64,000 nt of DNA from Bdellovibrio bacteriovorus HD100 (GCF_000196175.1 NC_005363.1:2046001-2110000), one strand, 5' to 3'; positions 17,732-26,471 are shown, counted from the first letter of the stretch. Program-made: numbers and translations. Notes: a model not told the origin generated them from the sequence alone.

Positions 17732-17944
17732 ATGGAACAAACTCCACCCAAAACCAAATTTCTGGATCGCTGGACGCCGCGGGTTCTTCGTGAGGCAAAA
17801 CAGATTTTTCGTGAAAGTGGGATAAAAGGAGTGATCCGTCGCTACGGCTGGAGATTCTTTGCAGTGTTTTTTGCTTATTACCTGATCCGGGATGTCACCC
17901 TGTACATTCTTCTGCCGTGGTACCTGGCGAAGAACCTGCTGTAA
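17732..17944 (+). CDS. Small single-pass membrane protein
   Basis: 70 residues. A basic amphipathic N-terminal half (RVLREAKQIFRESGIKGVIRRYGW) is followed by one hydrophobic segment (FFAVFFAYYLIRDVTLYILLPWYLA). Composition and ending are protein-like, but I do not recognise the family. It faces the DUF1634 gene tail to tail with four bases between. Confidence 0.6.
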   Translation: MEQTPPKTKFLDRWTPRVLREAKQIFRESGIKGVIRRYGWRFFAVFFAYYLIRDVTLYILLPWYLAKNLL

Positions 17945-17948
17945 AATA

Positions 17949-18344
17949 CTACAGCTCAATTCCCAGAAGAAAACTTCCCACCAAGGCAACAAAGACCGCC
18001 AGCGCCATGATCGCAAGACCCTTGTCTTTTTGTTTCAGGAACAAAATGGCGGTCATCAACACCCGCACCAATGGCAGACACACCAACACCACCAGCCCAA
18101 ACTGGGCAATCAACAGCGCACGATCATTCATTACCAAAGCCCACTGAATGTTTTCAATTAAGGGACGAGGCTCATAGACTGTAAAAGACTGCAGATTGTC
18201 ACCATCGCGCCACCACATCCACAGCCAGCCCGCCAGCAGAAAGATCCCGGCGAACAAAACCCCGCCCCGAAGAATCTGACTGATGGTCAGCTCCAGATCA
18301 TGTAAAGAATCTTTTTCAGGTGTTGCCTGCGGCGCTGGCGTCAT
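17949..18344 (-). CDS. DUF1634 membrane protein
   Basis: 131 residues with three membrane segments (about 25-45, 75-98 and 108-130). The first helix, preceded by LHDLELTISQILRGGVLFAG, matches DUF1634. Such genes are typically found next to TauE/SafE permeases, as here, where the start overlaps the permease stop by four bases (ATGA). It is presumably an accessory subunit of that exporter; its precise role is not known. Confidence 0.8.
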   Translation of the reverse strand: MTPAPQATPEKDSLHDLELTISQILRGGVLFAGIFLLAGWLWMWWRDGDNLQSFTVYEPRPLIENIQWALVMNDRALLIAQFGLVVLVCLPLVRVLMTAILFLKQKDKGLAIMALAVFVALVGSFLLGIEL

Positions 18345-19156
18345 TTCAACCCCTTGATGATCATCTGAATGGAAACAATACTTAATACCACCACAAAGAT
18401 CTGGCGAATGCGCACGGCCGGGATTTTCACCATCGCTTTGGCGCCCACAAAAGACCCCACAATGATCCCCACCGCCACGGGTGCAGCAATTTCAGGGCGA
18501 ACATCTCCACGCAGAAGATACGCCCCCGCACTGGCAGAGGCCGTCACACCAATCATAAAATTGGAAGTCGCGCTGGAAACCTTGATCGGAAGTTTCATCG
18601 CCCCGTCCATGGCCAGAACCTTAAAGATGCCACTGCCTATTCCCAGCAGGGCTGACATCACACCGGCACCAAACATCGCAAATAAACCCAGTGGAACGTT
18701 CTGCACTTTGTATTCAACCAGACGGTTGCCGCCTTCAGGATACACACCATCCAGCTTCAATTTTTCCGCCCAAGGGTGATTGACCGTGGCAATATGTTCA
18801 CCGCGCTTTCGCAACATCATCAATGCGGAAAATAACAGGAAGGTTCCAAACAAAAGGAAAAGGAATTGAGCTTTGATAAATGAAGAAATCAAAAAGCCGA
18901 CGATCGCGCCACTGACGGTCCCGACTTCCAGAAACACAGCCAGGCGCAGATTGGTCAAAGAATCTTTCAGGTAACTTGCCGCCGCACCGGATGAGGTCGC
19001 CACAATCGAAATCAAACTTGCGGCAATCGCATAACGAATATCGACGTGGTACACAAGCGTCAGAACCGGCACCACAATAATCCCGCCACCAAGCCCCAAA
19101 AGAGCCCCGAGGAATCCGGCAGCCATGGAAGTGAACAGCAGCAGTAACTCAAACAT
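18341..19156 (-). CDS. TauE/SafE-family anion (sulfite/organosulfonate) permease
   Basis: Polytopic inner-membrane protein of 271 residues, seven to eight helices. The internal duplication typical of the family is clear: GFLGALLGLGGGIIVVPVL near residue 15 and GVMSALLGIGSGIFKVLAM near residue 160. Family members export sulfite, sulfoacetate or similar C-S anions; the substrate here is unknown. It forms an overlapping pair with the DUF1634 gene. The ATG lies nine bases downstream of the stop of a small membrane protein gene on the same strand. Confidence 0.88.
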   Translation of the reverse strand: MFELLLLFTSMAAGFLGALLGLGGGIIVVPVLTLVYHVDIRYAIAASLISIVATSSGAAASYLKDSLTNLRLAVFLEVGTVSGAIVGFLISSFIKAQFLFLLFGTFLLFSALMMLRKRGEHIATVNHPWAEKLKLDGVYPEGGNRLVEYKVQNVPLGLFAMFGAGVMSALLGIGSGIFKVLAMDGAMKLPIKVSSATSNFMIGVTASASAGAYLLRGDVRPEIAAPVAVGIIVGSFVGAKAMVKIPAVRIRQIFVVVLSIVSIQMIIKGLK

Positions 19157-19165
19157 TGTGTCTGC

Positions 19166-19561
19166 TTACTTAGCACACTCGTGCAGTTTTACCAGACGAG
19201 CACCGAAATAAGTGTCTTTCTTTGTGAACTGCCAAGGTGGATAAGGCAGGAAGACCGCTTCCGCACACTGACCCGGCTGAGCCACTGCCCACTGACGGTC
19301 TTCGGAAGACGCCGTGAAGATTTCGTTTGTTTTAGTGTCCTTAATACCGATCGCAAAAGAGAACACCTGAGACGTGATATTTCCTTCAGCGCGTGTGACA
19401 AGCGCCACAGGGATTTCAACACGCTCAACACTGGTGATTTCACCAATTACAGTTTTAGAGAAGATCACACTGTAGTTAGCCAGCACCGCCCACAGGATCA
19501 AAACAAGAACCACCAAACCAATAACAAACTTCGTAAACTTCCAAATAGTTGCCATATCCAT
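19166..19561 (-). CDS. Membrane-anchored protein of unknown function
   Basis: 131 residues. One N-terminal membrane anchor (about 8-32, FTKFVIGLVVLVLILWAVLA) leads into a predicted extracytoplasmic beta-rich domain with two cysteines, near residue 98 (QPGQCAEAVFLPYPP) and near the C-terminus (LHECAK). The family is not recognised. It lies directly upstream of tauE on the same strand and probably belongs to the same transcription unit. ATG 19555 is an alternative start two codons in. Confidence 0.65.
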   Translation of the reverse strand: MDMATIWKFTKFVIGLVVLVLILWAVLANYSVIFSKTVIGEITSVERVEIPVALVTRAEGNITSQVFSFAIGIKDTKTNEIFTASSEDRQWAVAQPGQCAEAVFLPYPPWQFTKKDTYFGARLVKLHECAK

Positions 19562-19605
19562 GGCTTATCGGTAAGTTTTAAACACGTCAACAAAAAGGAC
19601 CCCCC

Positions 19606-20844
19606 GTGTTTTCCAAACAAGAAAAGTTCCTTCTCGCGATCCTGGCTTCCATACAGTTCAGTTCCATCGTGGACTTCATGATCATGATGCCGCTGGGGCC
19701 GCAGTTGATGCGCATGTTTGCAATCAATCCGCACCAGTTCGGACTCCTCGTGTCATCGTACACCTTCTTTGCGGGCCTCAGCGGCTTTGCCGCCTCTTTC
19801 TTTCTGGACAAATTTGATCGCAAGGCCTGCTTGCTGTTTTTCTTCGTTGGTTTCTCTGTCGGCACCGTGGCCTGCGGTCTGGCGCCAAACTATGAGATGC
19901 TGCTTTTGGCCCGCGGCCTGACGGGTGTCTTTGGCGGTGTCCTGGGATCGCTGGTTCTATCCATCGTCAGCGATGCGATTTCTTACGAGCGTCGCGGCAG
20001 CGCCATGGGGGTCATCATGACTTCGTTTTCCATGGCGTCCATTCTGGGAGTTCCCTTCAGTTTGTTCCTGGCGAATCAGTTCAACTGGCACGCTCCGTTT
20101 ATCTTCCTGGGCTGCACTTCACTGCTGCTTTGTGTGGTGATCTGGTTCAAAGTACCGTCCATGAGCAAACACCTTGAAGGCGGTGTTAACAAAGAGCCGA
20201 TGTGGAACACAATATCCCGCATCGCCAACAACAAAAACCAACGCCGTGGCTTGTATTTCATGTCATCTGTGATGTTCGGCCACTTTGCCATCATCCCGTT
20301 CCTGTCCCCGTCACTGGTGGCCAACGCAGGATTGAGTGAATCTCAACTGCCCTTGATGTACATGATTGGCGGAGCCTTTACGATCTTCAGCTCGCCATTT
20401 ATCGGCCGCATGGCCGATCGCTATGGCAAACACAAGGTCTTCTTGTGGGGCGCTTTGGTGACGTTGATCCCGTATTGGGTGATCACCAATCTGGGGCCCA
20501 GCCCTCTGTGGGTGGTGCTGGCGATTTGTGCTTTCTTCTTTGTGGTTTCCGGCGGACGCATGATTCCGGCGACAGCCCTGGTGTCCGGCACAGCAAAACC
20601 GCAAAACCGCGGAAGCTTCATGAGTATCGTCAGCTGCGTGCAGCAACTGTCGTCAGCGGTTTCAAGTTACATCGGCGGATTGATAGTCACAACCGGTGCC
20701 AACGGAAGGTTGGAACACTATCCGGTGGTGGGTTACATTGCGATTGCTTTCACCTTTGTGGCAATCTTCCTGTCCCGCCGTATTGAGGCGGTCGAAGGCG
20801 GTGGCCCAGCTTCCGTCGAGCCTGTGGCAGAACCTGTGATCTAG
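19606..20844 (+). CDS. MFS transporter, DHA1-like
   Basis: Inner-membrane carrier of 412 residues with twelve predicted helices. The loop after helix 2 reads FFLDKFDRKACLLFFF, a motif A variant of drug/metabolite:H+ antiporters, and GLTGVFGGVLGSLVLSIVSDAI resembles the helix 4-5 region of DHA1 carriers (araJ/pbuE-like). GTG 19606 is the start, with AAGGA upstream. It may be a drug or nucleoside/sugar efflux pump; the substrate is unknown. It is divergent from the small membrane protein gene by 44 bases. Confidence 0.85.
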   Translation: MFSKQEKFLLAILASIQFSSIVDFMIMMPLGPQLMRMFAINPHQFGLLVSSYTFFAGLSGFAASFFLDKFDRKACLLFFFVGFSVGTVACGLAPNYEMLLLARGLTGVFGGVLGSLVLSIVSDAISYERRGSAMGVIMTSFSMASILGVPFSLFLANQFNWHAPFIFLGCTSLLLCVVIWFKVPSMSKHLEGGVNKEPMWNTISRIANNKNQRRGLYFMSSVMFGHFAIIPFLSPSLVANAGLSESQLPLMYMIGGAFTIFSSPFIGRMADRYGKHKVFLWGALVTLIPYWVITNLGPSPLWVVLAICAFFFVVSGGRMIPATALVSGTAKPQNRGSFMSIVSCVQQLSSAVSSYIGGLIVTTGANGRLEHYPVVGYIAIAFTFVAIFLSRRIEAVEGGGPASVEPVAEPVI

Positions 20845-20847
20845 CTT

Positions 20848-21249
20848 TTATTTTACTTTTTGCCGCAGAGTTTTGGTTTCAGAATGTTTGCGTTTGGTAT
20901 CCAGACGCTTGCGCACAGAACTGCGGGAGGGCTTGGTGGCCACCCGTTTTTTCGGAACAAACAGTGCTTTTCTTAAAAGCGCATGAAGACGCGCAATGCA
21001 TTCAGAACGATTCTGATCCTGATCACGATGCACATCACTGCGAATCAGAATATCCCCGTCCTCGGTCAACTGCGCGGCCAGTTTGGCCTGCAGGCGCAGT
21101 TTTAGTTCATCACTGATCACCTGGGAACTCATCAGATTCCAGCGCAGAATCGCCGCCGAATTGGTGCGATTGACATTCTGACCTCCCGGTCCGCGGGACC
21201 GGGCATAGGTGAAGTCAAGTTCGGCAAATGGAATCTGAATGTCGATCAT
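20848..21249 (-). CDS. arfB: Alternative ribosome-rescue factor ArfB (YaeJ-like peptidyl-tRNA hydrolase)
   Basis: 133 residues, matching ArfB size. It releases nascent chains from ribosomes stalled on mRNAs without a stop codon. The catalytic loop SRGPGGQNVNRTNS holds GGQ at residues 22-24. The basic tail (PSRSSVRKRLDTKRKHSETKTLRQKVK-type, here from about residue 107) is the part that enters the empty mRNA channel. It starts inside the stop of the OsmC gene (ATGA), so the two are translationally coupled. Confidence 0.93.
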   Translation of the reverse strand: MIDIQIPFAELDFTYARSRGPGGQNVNRTNSAAILRWNLMSSQVISDELKLRLQAKLAAQLTEDGDILIRSDVHRDQDQNRSECIARLHALLRKALFVPKKRVATKPSRSSVRKRLDTKRKHSETKTLRQKVK

Positions 21250-21704
21250 GCCTTGGCGCTTTCAAAATCAGCCTGTCCCTCACCGATCTTCACATCGTTC
21301 AGGTACACTTCGTAATCAATCGGAGAGGCTTTCACAACCATCGCGCTGACGCCGCAGTACTTGGTCATGGACAAAACCACCGCTTTCATCAACTGCTCGT
21401 TTTTCATTTCGCCTTTTACGAGAAATTTCAGCTTTACGCGGTCGAAAATGGACGGATAGCCCGCCGTGGTGTCGGTGTCTGCATCCACACTGCAGGACTG
21501 AAGCCCGACTCTCATTTTCTGCAGGATGGAGATCACGTCCATTCCGGTGCAGCCGCAAATACTGGCCAAAAGCAGTTCTTTCGGGGATGGCCCTTGGTCC
21601 TTACCACCATCACTGCGTGAGTCCATTGCAACCTTGTGGTCGCGAATCTGCGACTCGAAGCCAATACCCCCGACCCACTTTGTTTGACACGCCATATGAC
21701 CCAT
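21246..21704 (-). CDS. OsmC-family protein (peroxide/thiol stress)
   Basis: 152 residues. OsmC/Ohr-fold proteins reduce organic hydroperoxides with a two-cysteine site. Visible here are Cys50 and Cys52 in ASICGCTGMDVISILQKMR and Cys117 in MTKYCGVSAMV, placed as in the YhfA/OsmC branch where the second Cys starts a TGC- or YCxVS-type helix. AGGAGG precedes ATG 21704. It is upstream of and overlaps arfB. Confidence 0.87.
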   Translation of the reverse strand: MGHMACQTKWVGGIGFESQIRDHKVAMDSRSDGGKDQGPSPKELLLASICGCTGMDVISILQKMRVGLQSCSVDADTDTTAGYPSIFDRVKLKFLVKGEMKNEQLMKAVVLSMTKYCGVSAMVVKASPIDYEVYLNDVKIGEGQADFESAKA

Positions 21705-21836
21705 TAAAACCTCCTGCAGTGCGCTTGGAAAGTAGCCTACCGTCCATAACGCCAGAAGTAAAGGCCCCCATTACCGCGCAAAGGTTTGCAATGACCTTCC
21801 TTTGGGGAGTACAATAACAGGGTTAGGAGTACCCTT

Positions 21837-23420
21837 ATGATTGCAATGATTGCTACAGCCATAATTGGAATTGTCGCCGGTGGTGGTTTGGGCTGGGCCT
21901 TGCACAAATTCTTCAGAGCGCGCACGCTGCGCCTGGCCCGTGAAGAAGCCCAGGATATTTTGGATGAAGCCAATGAAGTCGTTGAACTTCGCAACCTGGA
22001 AGAGCGAGAACGCATCCAGGAAATCGAAATGGAACTGTGGACCAAGGTGGAACCCGAGATGCTGAAGTCCGAAGGACGCATCGAGGATCTGCAGGAAGTC
22101 GCGAACGAAAGAAAAGCCAAAGCCGACGCCATCGTTCAGGAAGAAAAAAAGAAGCTTCAGGATCGTGAAGCGGACGTCAAGGTTCAGGAACAGGCCCTGC
22201 GTGGTCAGGAAGCTGAACTTGGAAAACTCAAGGAAGCGCAAAAAGCCCTGAACCAGGAACTGGTTCAGAAGCTGACAGAGCGCCTGGGAACTTCCGCAGA
22301 AGAATTCAAGACCCAGTTGAAAAACCAGATGGAAGAGGAATCCCGCCGTCGTGCCGCGCGCATGATCCAGGAAACCGAAGCTGACACCAAAGAACACGCT
22401 GAATCCGAAGCCAAGCGCATTTTGAGCCTGGTGATTGACCGTTTTGCCCGTCCTTACTGCGCCGAGCGCGGTATTGGTGCCGTGAACTTCCCGGATGCCC
22501 ACATCCGCAAGCTGTTCTGTGATCCGGCGGGCAACAACATCAAGGCCGTGCAGGATGCCTGCGGTTGCGACATCATCGTGGAAGAAGGCATGGAAATGGT
22601 CGGCGTTGCCGGCTTTGACCCTGTTCGCCGCGAACTGACCCGCCGTACTTTGGAGCGCATCTTCAAAGAAAAGAAAAATATCAATCCTGACTTCATCAGA
22701 AAAATTGCTGAAAACCAGAAAAAGGAACTTTTCAAAAACATCAAACACGATGGCGATTCTTTGGCCAAAGAGTTGAAACTAGAAGGTTTGAACGCCGAGA
22801 TCCGTCAGATGATGGGTTCTTTGCGCTATCGTTATTCCTTCACTCAGAATCAGTATTTCCACTGCGGTGAAGTGGGCTGGTTGGCGGGCCTGATGGCGGC
22901 CGAGCTGGGTATTGACATCAAGAAAGCGCGCCGCGTGGGTATGCTTCACGACATCGGTAAATCCATGGACCACACTGTCGAGGGCGGTCACGCCGTGATC
23001 GGCGCTGACTTTATCGCGGCACGCGGTGAAGCACCTGACGTTGTTCATGCCGTGAAAGCCCACCACTTTGACGAACAACCCAGCACCGATCATGCGTTCC
23101 TGGTGATCGCGGCCGATGCGGTTTCCGGGGCTCGCCCAGGTGCGCGCCGTTCGACAATCGAATCTTACAATCAGAAAGTTTCTGAACTGCAGGATATCGC
23201 CCGCAGTTTCCCAGGTGTGACAGACTGCTTCGTATTGAGCGGTGGTCGCGAATGCCGAGTGATGGTGAATGGCAAAAAAGTCGATGACACTCAGGCGATG
23301 GATTTGTCGCGCAAAATTGCGGCACGCATCGAAGAAGAGTGCAATTACCCAGGATCAATTAAAGTGGTCGTGGTGCGGGAAACTGTTGTCACTGAACAAA
23401 CAAGGAAAGAACTCGCATAA
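21837..23420 (+). CDS. rny: Ribonuclease Y
   Basis: Membrane-anchored endoribonuclease that starts mRNA turnover. 527 residues, the normal size. Domains in order: N-terminal membrane helix (about 1-22), long charged coiled coil (about 25-205), KH RNA-binding domain (about 215-285), HD hydrolase domain with His371-Asp372 in MLHDIGKSMDH, and the C-terminal RNase Y domain ending in IKVVVVRETVVTEQTRKE. AGGAG precedes the ATG. RNase Y replaces RNase E as the main decay enzyme in many non-enteric bacteria. Confidence 0.95.
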   Translation: MIAMIATAIIGIVAGGGLGWALHKFFRARTLRLAREEAQDILDEANEVVELRNLEERERIQEIEMELWTKVEPEMLKSEGRIEDLQEVANERKAKADAIVQEEKKKLQDREADVKVQEQALRGQEAELGKLKEAQKALNQELVQKLTERLGTSAEEFKTQLKNQMEEESRRRAARMIQETEADTKEHAESEAKRILSLVIDRFARPYCAERGIGAVNFPDAHIRKLFCDPAGNNIKAVQDACGCDIIVEEGMEMVGVAGFDPVRRELTRRTLERIFKEKKNINPDFIRKIAENQKKELFKNIKHDGDSLAKELKLEGLNAEIRQMMGSLRYRYSFTQNQYFHCGEVGWLAGLMAAELGIDIKKARRVGMLHDIGKSMDHTVEGGHAVIGADFIAARGEAPDVVHAVKAHHFDEQPSTDHAFLVIAADAVSGARPGARRSTIESYNQKVSELQDIARSFPGVTDCFVLSGGRECRVMVNGKKVDDTQAMDLSRKIAARIEEECNYPGSIKVVVVRETVVTEQTRKELA

Positions 23421-23500
23421 GCAATGTGAGTTCTTTCTGTCTTTAAACAGACCTTCTATTAAAATCCCTTCATGCTAGCTCTTTTAGAAGATTCTCCGAT

Positions 23501-23527
23501 CTACTTCGGTTTCAATTACTGAAGTAG
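23501..23527. promoter_or_regulatory. Inverted repeat CTACTTC-N13-GAAGTAG
   Basis: Perfect 7-base arms, 23501-23507 and 23521-23527, 22 bases before the ATG of the receiver gene. Candidate operator or 5'-UTR hairpin; no T-run follows. Confidence 0.28.
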
Positions 23528-23548
23528 CGACACACAGGGAGAATATTC

Positions 23549-23974
23549 ATGGTCTTAGAAACTAATCTCGAAAAACAACGCACACCTCGCGTTCTGGTGA
23601 TCGACGATAGCTTGGATTCTGTCAAACTCATGTCCCACATCCTTGATCACTACAAATGCGATGTCACGATGGCTTTCGACGGTCAAGATTCCATCCCACT
23701 TCTTGCGAACAGACATTTTGATTTGGTGATTTTGGACTGGCAAATGCCACAAATGGGCGGTCGTGACACTTTACTTTTGATGGATCGTCTTTTGACAGAA
23801 AGAAAGGTGCATAAGATCCGCCGGCCTATTCCGGTGGTGATTTACACCGGTCACAGCGAAGAAGAACTGGATCTGCCACTGGTGCGAAACTTCACCTATA
23901 TGGGCTTTATCAACAAACGCCAGGCCTTCAGTTCCATGATGAGATCATTTAATTTTATTTTGCGTTCTATCTAA
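23549..23974 (+). CDS. Single-domain response regulator (variant receiver)
   Basis: 141 residues, one receiver domain and no output domain. The acidic pair Asp19/Asp20, phospho-acceptor Asp63 (ILDWQMPQMGG) and the Thr of VVIYTGHS are present. The usual Lys-Pro switch is Lys-Arg (FINKRQAF), so the conserved cis-Pro is missing. GGGAG precedes the ATG. No kinase gene is adjacent, so the partner is unknown. Confidence 0.82.
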   Translation: MVLETNLEKQRTPRVLVIDDSLDSVKLMSHILDHYKCDVTMAFDGQDSIPLLANRHFDLVILDWQMPQMGGRDTLLLMDRLLTERKVHKIRRPIPVVIYTGHSEEELDLPLVRNFTYMGFINKRQAFSSMMRSFNFILRSI

Positions 23975-23997
23975 GGCAACTTAGGAACGCACGCAAC

Positions 23998-24026
23998 GGG
24001 GCCTCGGGCGCAATCTCCGGGGCCCC
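23998..24026. terminator. GC-rich hairpin between convergent genes
   Basis: GGGGCC (23998-24003) pairs with GGCCCC (24021-24026) between the receiver gene and the convergent exported-nuclease-like gene. No T-run, so only a weak candidate. Confidence 0.3.
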
Positions 24027-24041
24027 AGAACTAACCGCCGA

Positions 24042-24614
24042 CTAAGGCTTCGCGCACTGCCCTTGACTCTGGCAGCGGATCATTTCATAGCGGTGCTGAT
24101 GCATCTCTTTCAGGGTGTATTCAAGCTCCACCTCAAACCCCTGAGCGGCAGAACCTTTCTGAGCGATAGAGAAAAACTCTTTCACAAAGGCAAACTGTTC
24201 TTTTTCAAAAGTCTGATTGGACGACGTGGAACGGAAGAACAGCGGTTTTCCAGAGCGGTTGTATTTAAGGAAACGAGCTCTTTGCTCCTGGGCTTTTTGC
24301 AAACCGCCACGAACATCTTTCCAGCATTTTACTTCGGCGATTTTCAGAACCTTGTTCAGATTGCTATCAAAGATCACAACATCCAGTTCACCAATCGTGC
24401 GGGAACCATCACCGTAGGCGATGCCCACTTCCACCTTGTACTGTGGAGCCGGATACAAACGCTGCATCTCCAGGCGGGCCACTTCTTCACAAATCGCACC
24501 AGAGTCTTCATAGCTGCGTGGAATGTCTTTGAGTTCAGCGAAGTCCTGAGTCCAGTCGGCAGACGCCGTTGAAACAGACAGCAAAAGACCAAAAATAATT
24601 GATAAAACCTTCAT
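24042..24614 (-). CDS. Exported PD-(D/E)XK-like nuclease candidate
   Basis: 190 residues. A clear signal peptide (MKVLSIIFGLLLSVSTASA) is followed by a domain showing the restriction-endonuclease-fold layout: a helix with GAICEEVARLEMQRL (Glu44-45 region), strand-turn GELDVVIFD with Glu76 and Asp78, strand AEVKCW with Glu94-x-Lys96, then a helix with Gln107/Gln111. This spacing is the PD-(D/E)XK catalytic arrangement. Export would place it in the periplasm or outside the cell, fitting host DNA or RNA digestion by a predator, but activity is inferred only. ATG 24614 has GGGGGG upstream; an in-frame extension to 24707 lacks sense. Confidence 0.6.
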   Translation of the reverse strand: MKVLSIIFGLLLSVSTASADWTQDFAELKDIPRSYEDSGAICEEVARLEMQRLYPAPQYKVEVGIAYGDGSRTIGELDVVIFDSNLNKVLKIAEVKCWKDVRGGLQKAQEQRARFLKYNRSGKPLFFRSTSSNQTFEKEQFAFVKEFFSIAQKGSAAQGFEVELEYTLKEMHQHRYEMIRCQSQGQCAKP

Positions 24615-24821
24615 AAGCCCCCCTCGAGGCCCCCGTTTTGCCGAGTTGCGCCAACAAAAGCAACTACATTGTCCACGAAGCATATGACGCGATGCTTTTA
24701 TAACCACCTGTCCTTAAAACGCAGCGCCCCTTTCCGGCAAGGTGACTGGCAGTGTATGGTCTGAAACCTATGGATCCTGACCCTTACCCGAAATACTCGT
24801 CCCTTTCCCGCAGGAGCGCAC

Positions 24822-25853
24822 ATGACTGAGTTCATCGTTGTCGCCGCCTGTCTTTTCATTAATATGCTTCTTTCTGGTTCCGAGATGGCTTTTGTCACCG
24901 TCAACCGACAACAGCTCAAACGCCTGGCACCGACACATAAAAATGCGCGTCGTCTGTTGAAATTGAAGGAAAACCCGGAACGGACCCTGTCGGTCATCCA
25001 GATTGGGATCACCCTGGTGGGTGCAATCGCGGCAGCCGTGGGTGGTGCCGGAGCTGAAGAGGCTTTAAGCCCGTGGCTGATGAGTGCCTTCACTCTGTCT
25101 GAACAAACCGCAGAGGCGGTGGCCATTGCCATGGTGGTACTGCCCATTTCCTACTTGAGCGTCGTCATTGGTGAACTTGTCCCAAAAACCCTGGCCCTGC
25201 GCAACCCGCTGGCCATTGCGCTTTTCACGGCACAAGGCTTGTACTTTGGCGAAAAGCTTCTTTCCCCGGCTGTGACCATTCTTGAATGGTCCACAAATGT
25301 CGTGCTGAAGCTGTTCACCTTTGGAAACTTCCACAAAGCGCCAAAAGAAACCCATATTGAATTTGAGGATCTGCCACAACAAACCAAACAATATGTGGTG
25401 AATCTGGTCAGTGCCGACAAGAAAATGGCCCGGGAAATCATGCTGCCCTGGAAAGATGTCATCTTCGTGCGCAAGACCGACTCCATCGAAGATGTTGAGA
25501 CCATCATTATGAACTCCCGCCACACCCGGTTGCCGGTTCTTGATGGTGAAGAGGTTATTGGCCTTATCAACACCAAAGAATTCCTGACCGCGCGCCGCTA
25601 CGGTGAATCTGAGTGGCAAAGCGTGATCCGTCCGATTCTGCGGTTTAAGGCTTTTGAACCTCTGTTCCGAATTTTGCTGAAAATGCAGGAACAAAAATCG
25701 CACATGGCGATCATCTATGAACAACAACACCCGATGGGTCTTGTGACCATGGAAGACATCTTCGAAGAAATCATCGGTGATGTCTTTGACGAAGATGATG
25801 ATGGTCTGATGAAAAAGATTCTGGCATCCAAGTCCCGCCGTCGTCCGATTTAA
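24822..25853 (+). CDS. CNNM/CorC-type transporter (DUF21 + CBS pair)
   Basis: 343 residues. An N-terminal DUF21 (CNNM) membrane domain of three to four helices (about 1-170), with SGSEMAFVTVNRQQLKRLA and YLSVVIGELVPKTLALRNP, is followed by a CBS domain pair (about 195-320): MLPWKDVIFVRKTDSIEDV and GLVTMEDIFEEIIGDVFDE. Family members (CorC, MpfA, YhdP) are linked to Mg2+ efflux. The usual C-terminal CorC_HlyC domain is missing; the protein ends after an acidic patch. CAGGAG precedes the ATG and a strong terminator follows the gene. Confidence 0.9.
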   Translation: MTEFIVVAACLFINMLLSGSEMAFVTVNRQQLKRLAPTHKNARRLLKLKENPERTLSVIQIGITLVGAIAAAVGGAGAEEALSPWLMSAFTLSEQTAEAVAIAMVVLPISYLSVVIGELVPKTLALRNPLAIALFTAQGLYFGEKLLSPAVTILEWSTNVVLKLFTFGNFHKAPKETHIEFEDLPQQTKQYVVNLVSADKKMAREIMLPWKDVIFVRKTDSIEDVETIIMNSRHTRLPVLDGEEVIGLINTKEFLTARRYGESEWQSVIRPILRFKAFEPLFRILLKMQEQKSHMAIIYEQQHPMGLVTMEDIFEEIIGDVFDEDDDGLMKKILASKSRRRPI

Positions 25854-25870
25854 AACAGTTTCATTTCAAC

Positions 25871-25902
25871 AAAAGCCCAGGACCTTCCCGGGCTTTTTTT
25901 TT
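25871..25902 (+). terminator. Intrinsic terminator after the CNNM gene
   Basis: AAAAGCCC (25871-25878) pairs with GGGCTTTT (25890-25897), loop of 11 bases with possible inner GG-CC pairs, then T-run to 25902. Located 18 bases after the stop codon. Confidence 0.87.
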
Positions 25903-25994
25903 ACACTGGACCTGGCAAGAGTGTAATATGCCACTTTCCATACAACTGAAAATTTTTCCCCTAAAATAAAAGAGACAGAAGAAAGGAGCATGCG

Positions 25995-26471
25995 ATGACT
26001 CTTTTTCCGCTGGCACTCATACTGTTCTTTTCAACCTCCCCCAGCATTGCCAGTGAGGTTTCGGCCCCTCTTGCAGACTATGGCTCCATCACTTTAAGCG
26101 ACGACAAAAAGGGACTTCAACTGCGACTTTCACTGAATGCCCCGCCGTTCACAATGTATTCATTCCGCCTGGTGAACAACTGCCAACAACAAAAACCCGA
26201 ACATTTCCGTACACGACAGCCATTAGCCGGATCCATTATTACCAACCGTGAAGGATACGCCCAGTCCACACGGACCTTTCATCGAGAGACAATCCAGCGA
26301 CTGCGACAAAGCGGTCTGAATGCCGTCGTGTTTTTTGTGCATGACCACAAAACACTGCGATTTCTTACCTGCAGCGAATTCAGAACCACCTTTATGGATC
26401 CTGAATACAACTGGTGGAACGAACAATTTTCCCCACTTCTTATACCTAACGAAGAAAGTCCTCGGCAATGA
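25995..26471 (+). CDS. Exported protein of unknown function
   Basis: 158 residues behind AAGGAG. A signal peptide (LFPLALILFFSTSPSIASE) leads to a predicted beta-rich domain with two cysteines (VNNCQQQ and LTCSEF) that could form a disulfide. Alternating strands such as LQLRLSLNAPPFTMYSFRLV faintly recall a Cu/Zn-SOD-like sandwich, but no metal-binding His set is present, so no function is assigned. The stop overlaps the antiporter start (ATGA). Confidence 0.65.
   Translation: MTLFPLALILFFSTSPSIASEVSAPLADYGSITLSDDKKGLQLRLSLNAPPFTMYSFRLVNNCQQQKPEHFRTRQPLAGSIITNREGYAQSTRTFHRETIQRLRQSGLNAVVFFVHDHKTLRFLTCSEFRTTFMDPEYNWWNEQFSPLLIPNEESPRQ

Noticed and set aside
21771-22748. 325-codon frame opposite rny
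   Set aside because: Phe- and Gly-rich mirror of the rny coiled coil; rny is certain on the plus strand.
25995-26471. Cu/Zn superoxide dismutase identity for the exported 158-residue protein
   Set aside because: The strand pattern is vaguely similar but the metal-binding His set is missing.
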